Shown here: in pieces, positions 63,868-64,000 of the stretch
Layout: each line of letters opens with the position of its first letter
Position numbering within the stretch: the first letter of the stretch is position 1
From: Paracoccus lichenicola
GTDB lineage: Bacteria > Pseudomonadota > Alphaproteobacteria > Rhodobacterales > Rhodobacteraceae
Direction: 5' to 3'
Length of the DNA stretch: 64,000 bases
Assembly: GCF_009708075.1 (NCBI RefSeq)
Contig: NZ_WMBT01000009.1
Span: 94,044 to 158,043, forward strand
Translations under genes and position numbers: made by a program
The notes under the pieces: model-generated
What the model was told of the DNA's origin: nothing
Databases searched by the model: none
Seen by the model: only the letters and a program-made list of their open reading frames with translations

Positions 63868-64000
63868 TTACTCGATTTCCACCAGCAGGTCCTTGGCGTC
63901 GATCTGTTCGCCGGGGCGGACGTGGATGGCCTTCACCACCCCGTCGCGGTCGGCGTGCAGGCCGGTTTCCATCTTCATTGCCTCGATGGTCAGCAGCAGG
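63868..64000 (-). CDS. C-terminal biotinyl domain, probably pyruvate carboxylase (partial)
   Basis: The last 43 codons of a minus-strand gene whose 5' part lies outside the window. The reading is LLLTIEAMKMETGLHADRDG onward, ending DLLVEIE and TAA. EAMKMET is the biotinylated-lysine motif; the text is typical of the carrier domain at the end of pyruvate carboxylase rather than of the short AccB. Only this domain is visible, so other biotin carboxylases remain possible. It converges with the membrane-protein gene six bases away. Confidence 0.75.
   Translation of the reverse strand, partial: LLLTIEAMKMETGLHADRDGVVKAIHVRPGEQIDAKDLLVEIE

Overview
The window is a high-GC chromosomal segment of an alphaproteobacterium, most likely a Paracoccus-type member of the Rhodobacterales. 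The evidence is the ChpT phosphotransferase of the CtrA relay, an OlsB ornithine-lipid acyltransferase, a short HisG with HisZ, an Entner-Doudoroff gene set, a class II (CP4-like) EPSP synthase, a glp operon of the rhizobial glpD-STPQUV type, and a dispersed stem-loop repeat typical of this order. The genus assignment is inference. Genes are densely packed, and many neighbours overlap by ATGA, GTGA or TGATG. I see no prophage, transposase, CRISPR array or plasmid functions; this looks like core genome.

Layout: 1-7.2 kb carries olsB, a DUF3553 gene, chpT, proA, two tandem tRNA-Asp genes, anmK, tyrS, a 46-residue gene and a SPOR-domain protein. 7.2-11.7 kb is one tightly overlapped nucleoside-salvage operon, cdd-deoA-deoB-add-upp (minus strand). 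11.8-16.6 kb holds malic enzyme (maeB), prpE with TTTGCAAA operator-like repeats, and a VOC protein. 16.6-24.9 kb holds aroA, an AlkD-like gene, a lipoprotein, moaA, ispG, thiN, a DUF2842 gene, purA and ftsY; moaA and ispG converge on a perfect 23-bp inverted repeat whose outer ends are their stop codons. 25.0-28.9 kb holds a DUF2171 gene, hisS-hisZ-hisG and slyX.

28.9-36.6 kb is a glucose-6-phosphate/Entner-Doudoroff cluster: zwf-pgl-pgi on the minus strand and edd on the plus strand, separated by rlmI and a PIN-domain gene. The same TGTTAGCGTTAAC palindrome lies just upstream of zwf and of edd, followed by tRNA-Ser and a gene-poor stretch of about 590 bp. 37.2-46.0 kb is glycerol catabolism: glpR divergent from glpD-glpS-glpT-glpP-glpQ-glpU-glpV, encoding glycerol-3-phosphate dehydrogenase and a glycerol ABC importer. 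Its two ATPases have reciprocally degenerate motifs (GlpS lacks the switch histidine, GlpT lacks the LSGGQ signature).

46.2-52.4 kb holds an orphan hybrid histidine kinase, uvrB and a DadA-like oxidase. 52.5-60.8 kb is a minus-strand run coaBC, a NifS/IscS-like desulfurase, sufB, sufC, sufD, two YIP1-like membrane genes and sufS. 60.9-64.0 kb holds comM behind a CtrA-type box, an unrecognised polytopic membrane protein and the 3' end of a biotin-carrier (probably pyruvate carboxylase) gene. The most interesting signals are the asymmetric GlpS/GlpT pair, the stop-codon-bearing inverted repeat, and several candidate regulatory sites linking genes inside the window (zwf/edd palindrome, CtrA box with chpT, TTTGCAAA repeats, GlpR half-sites).
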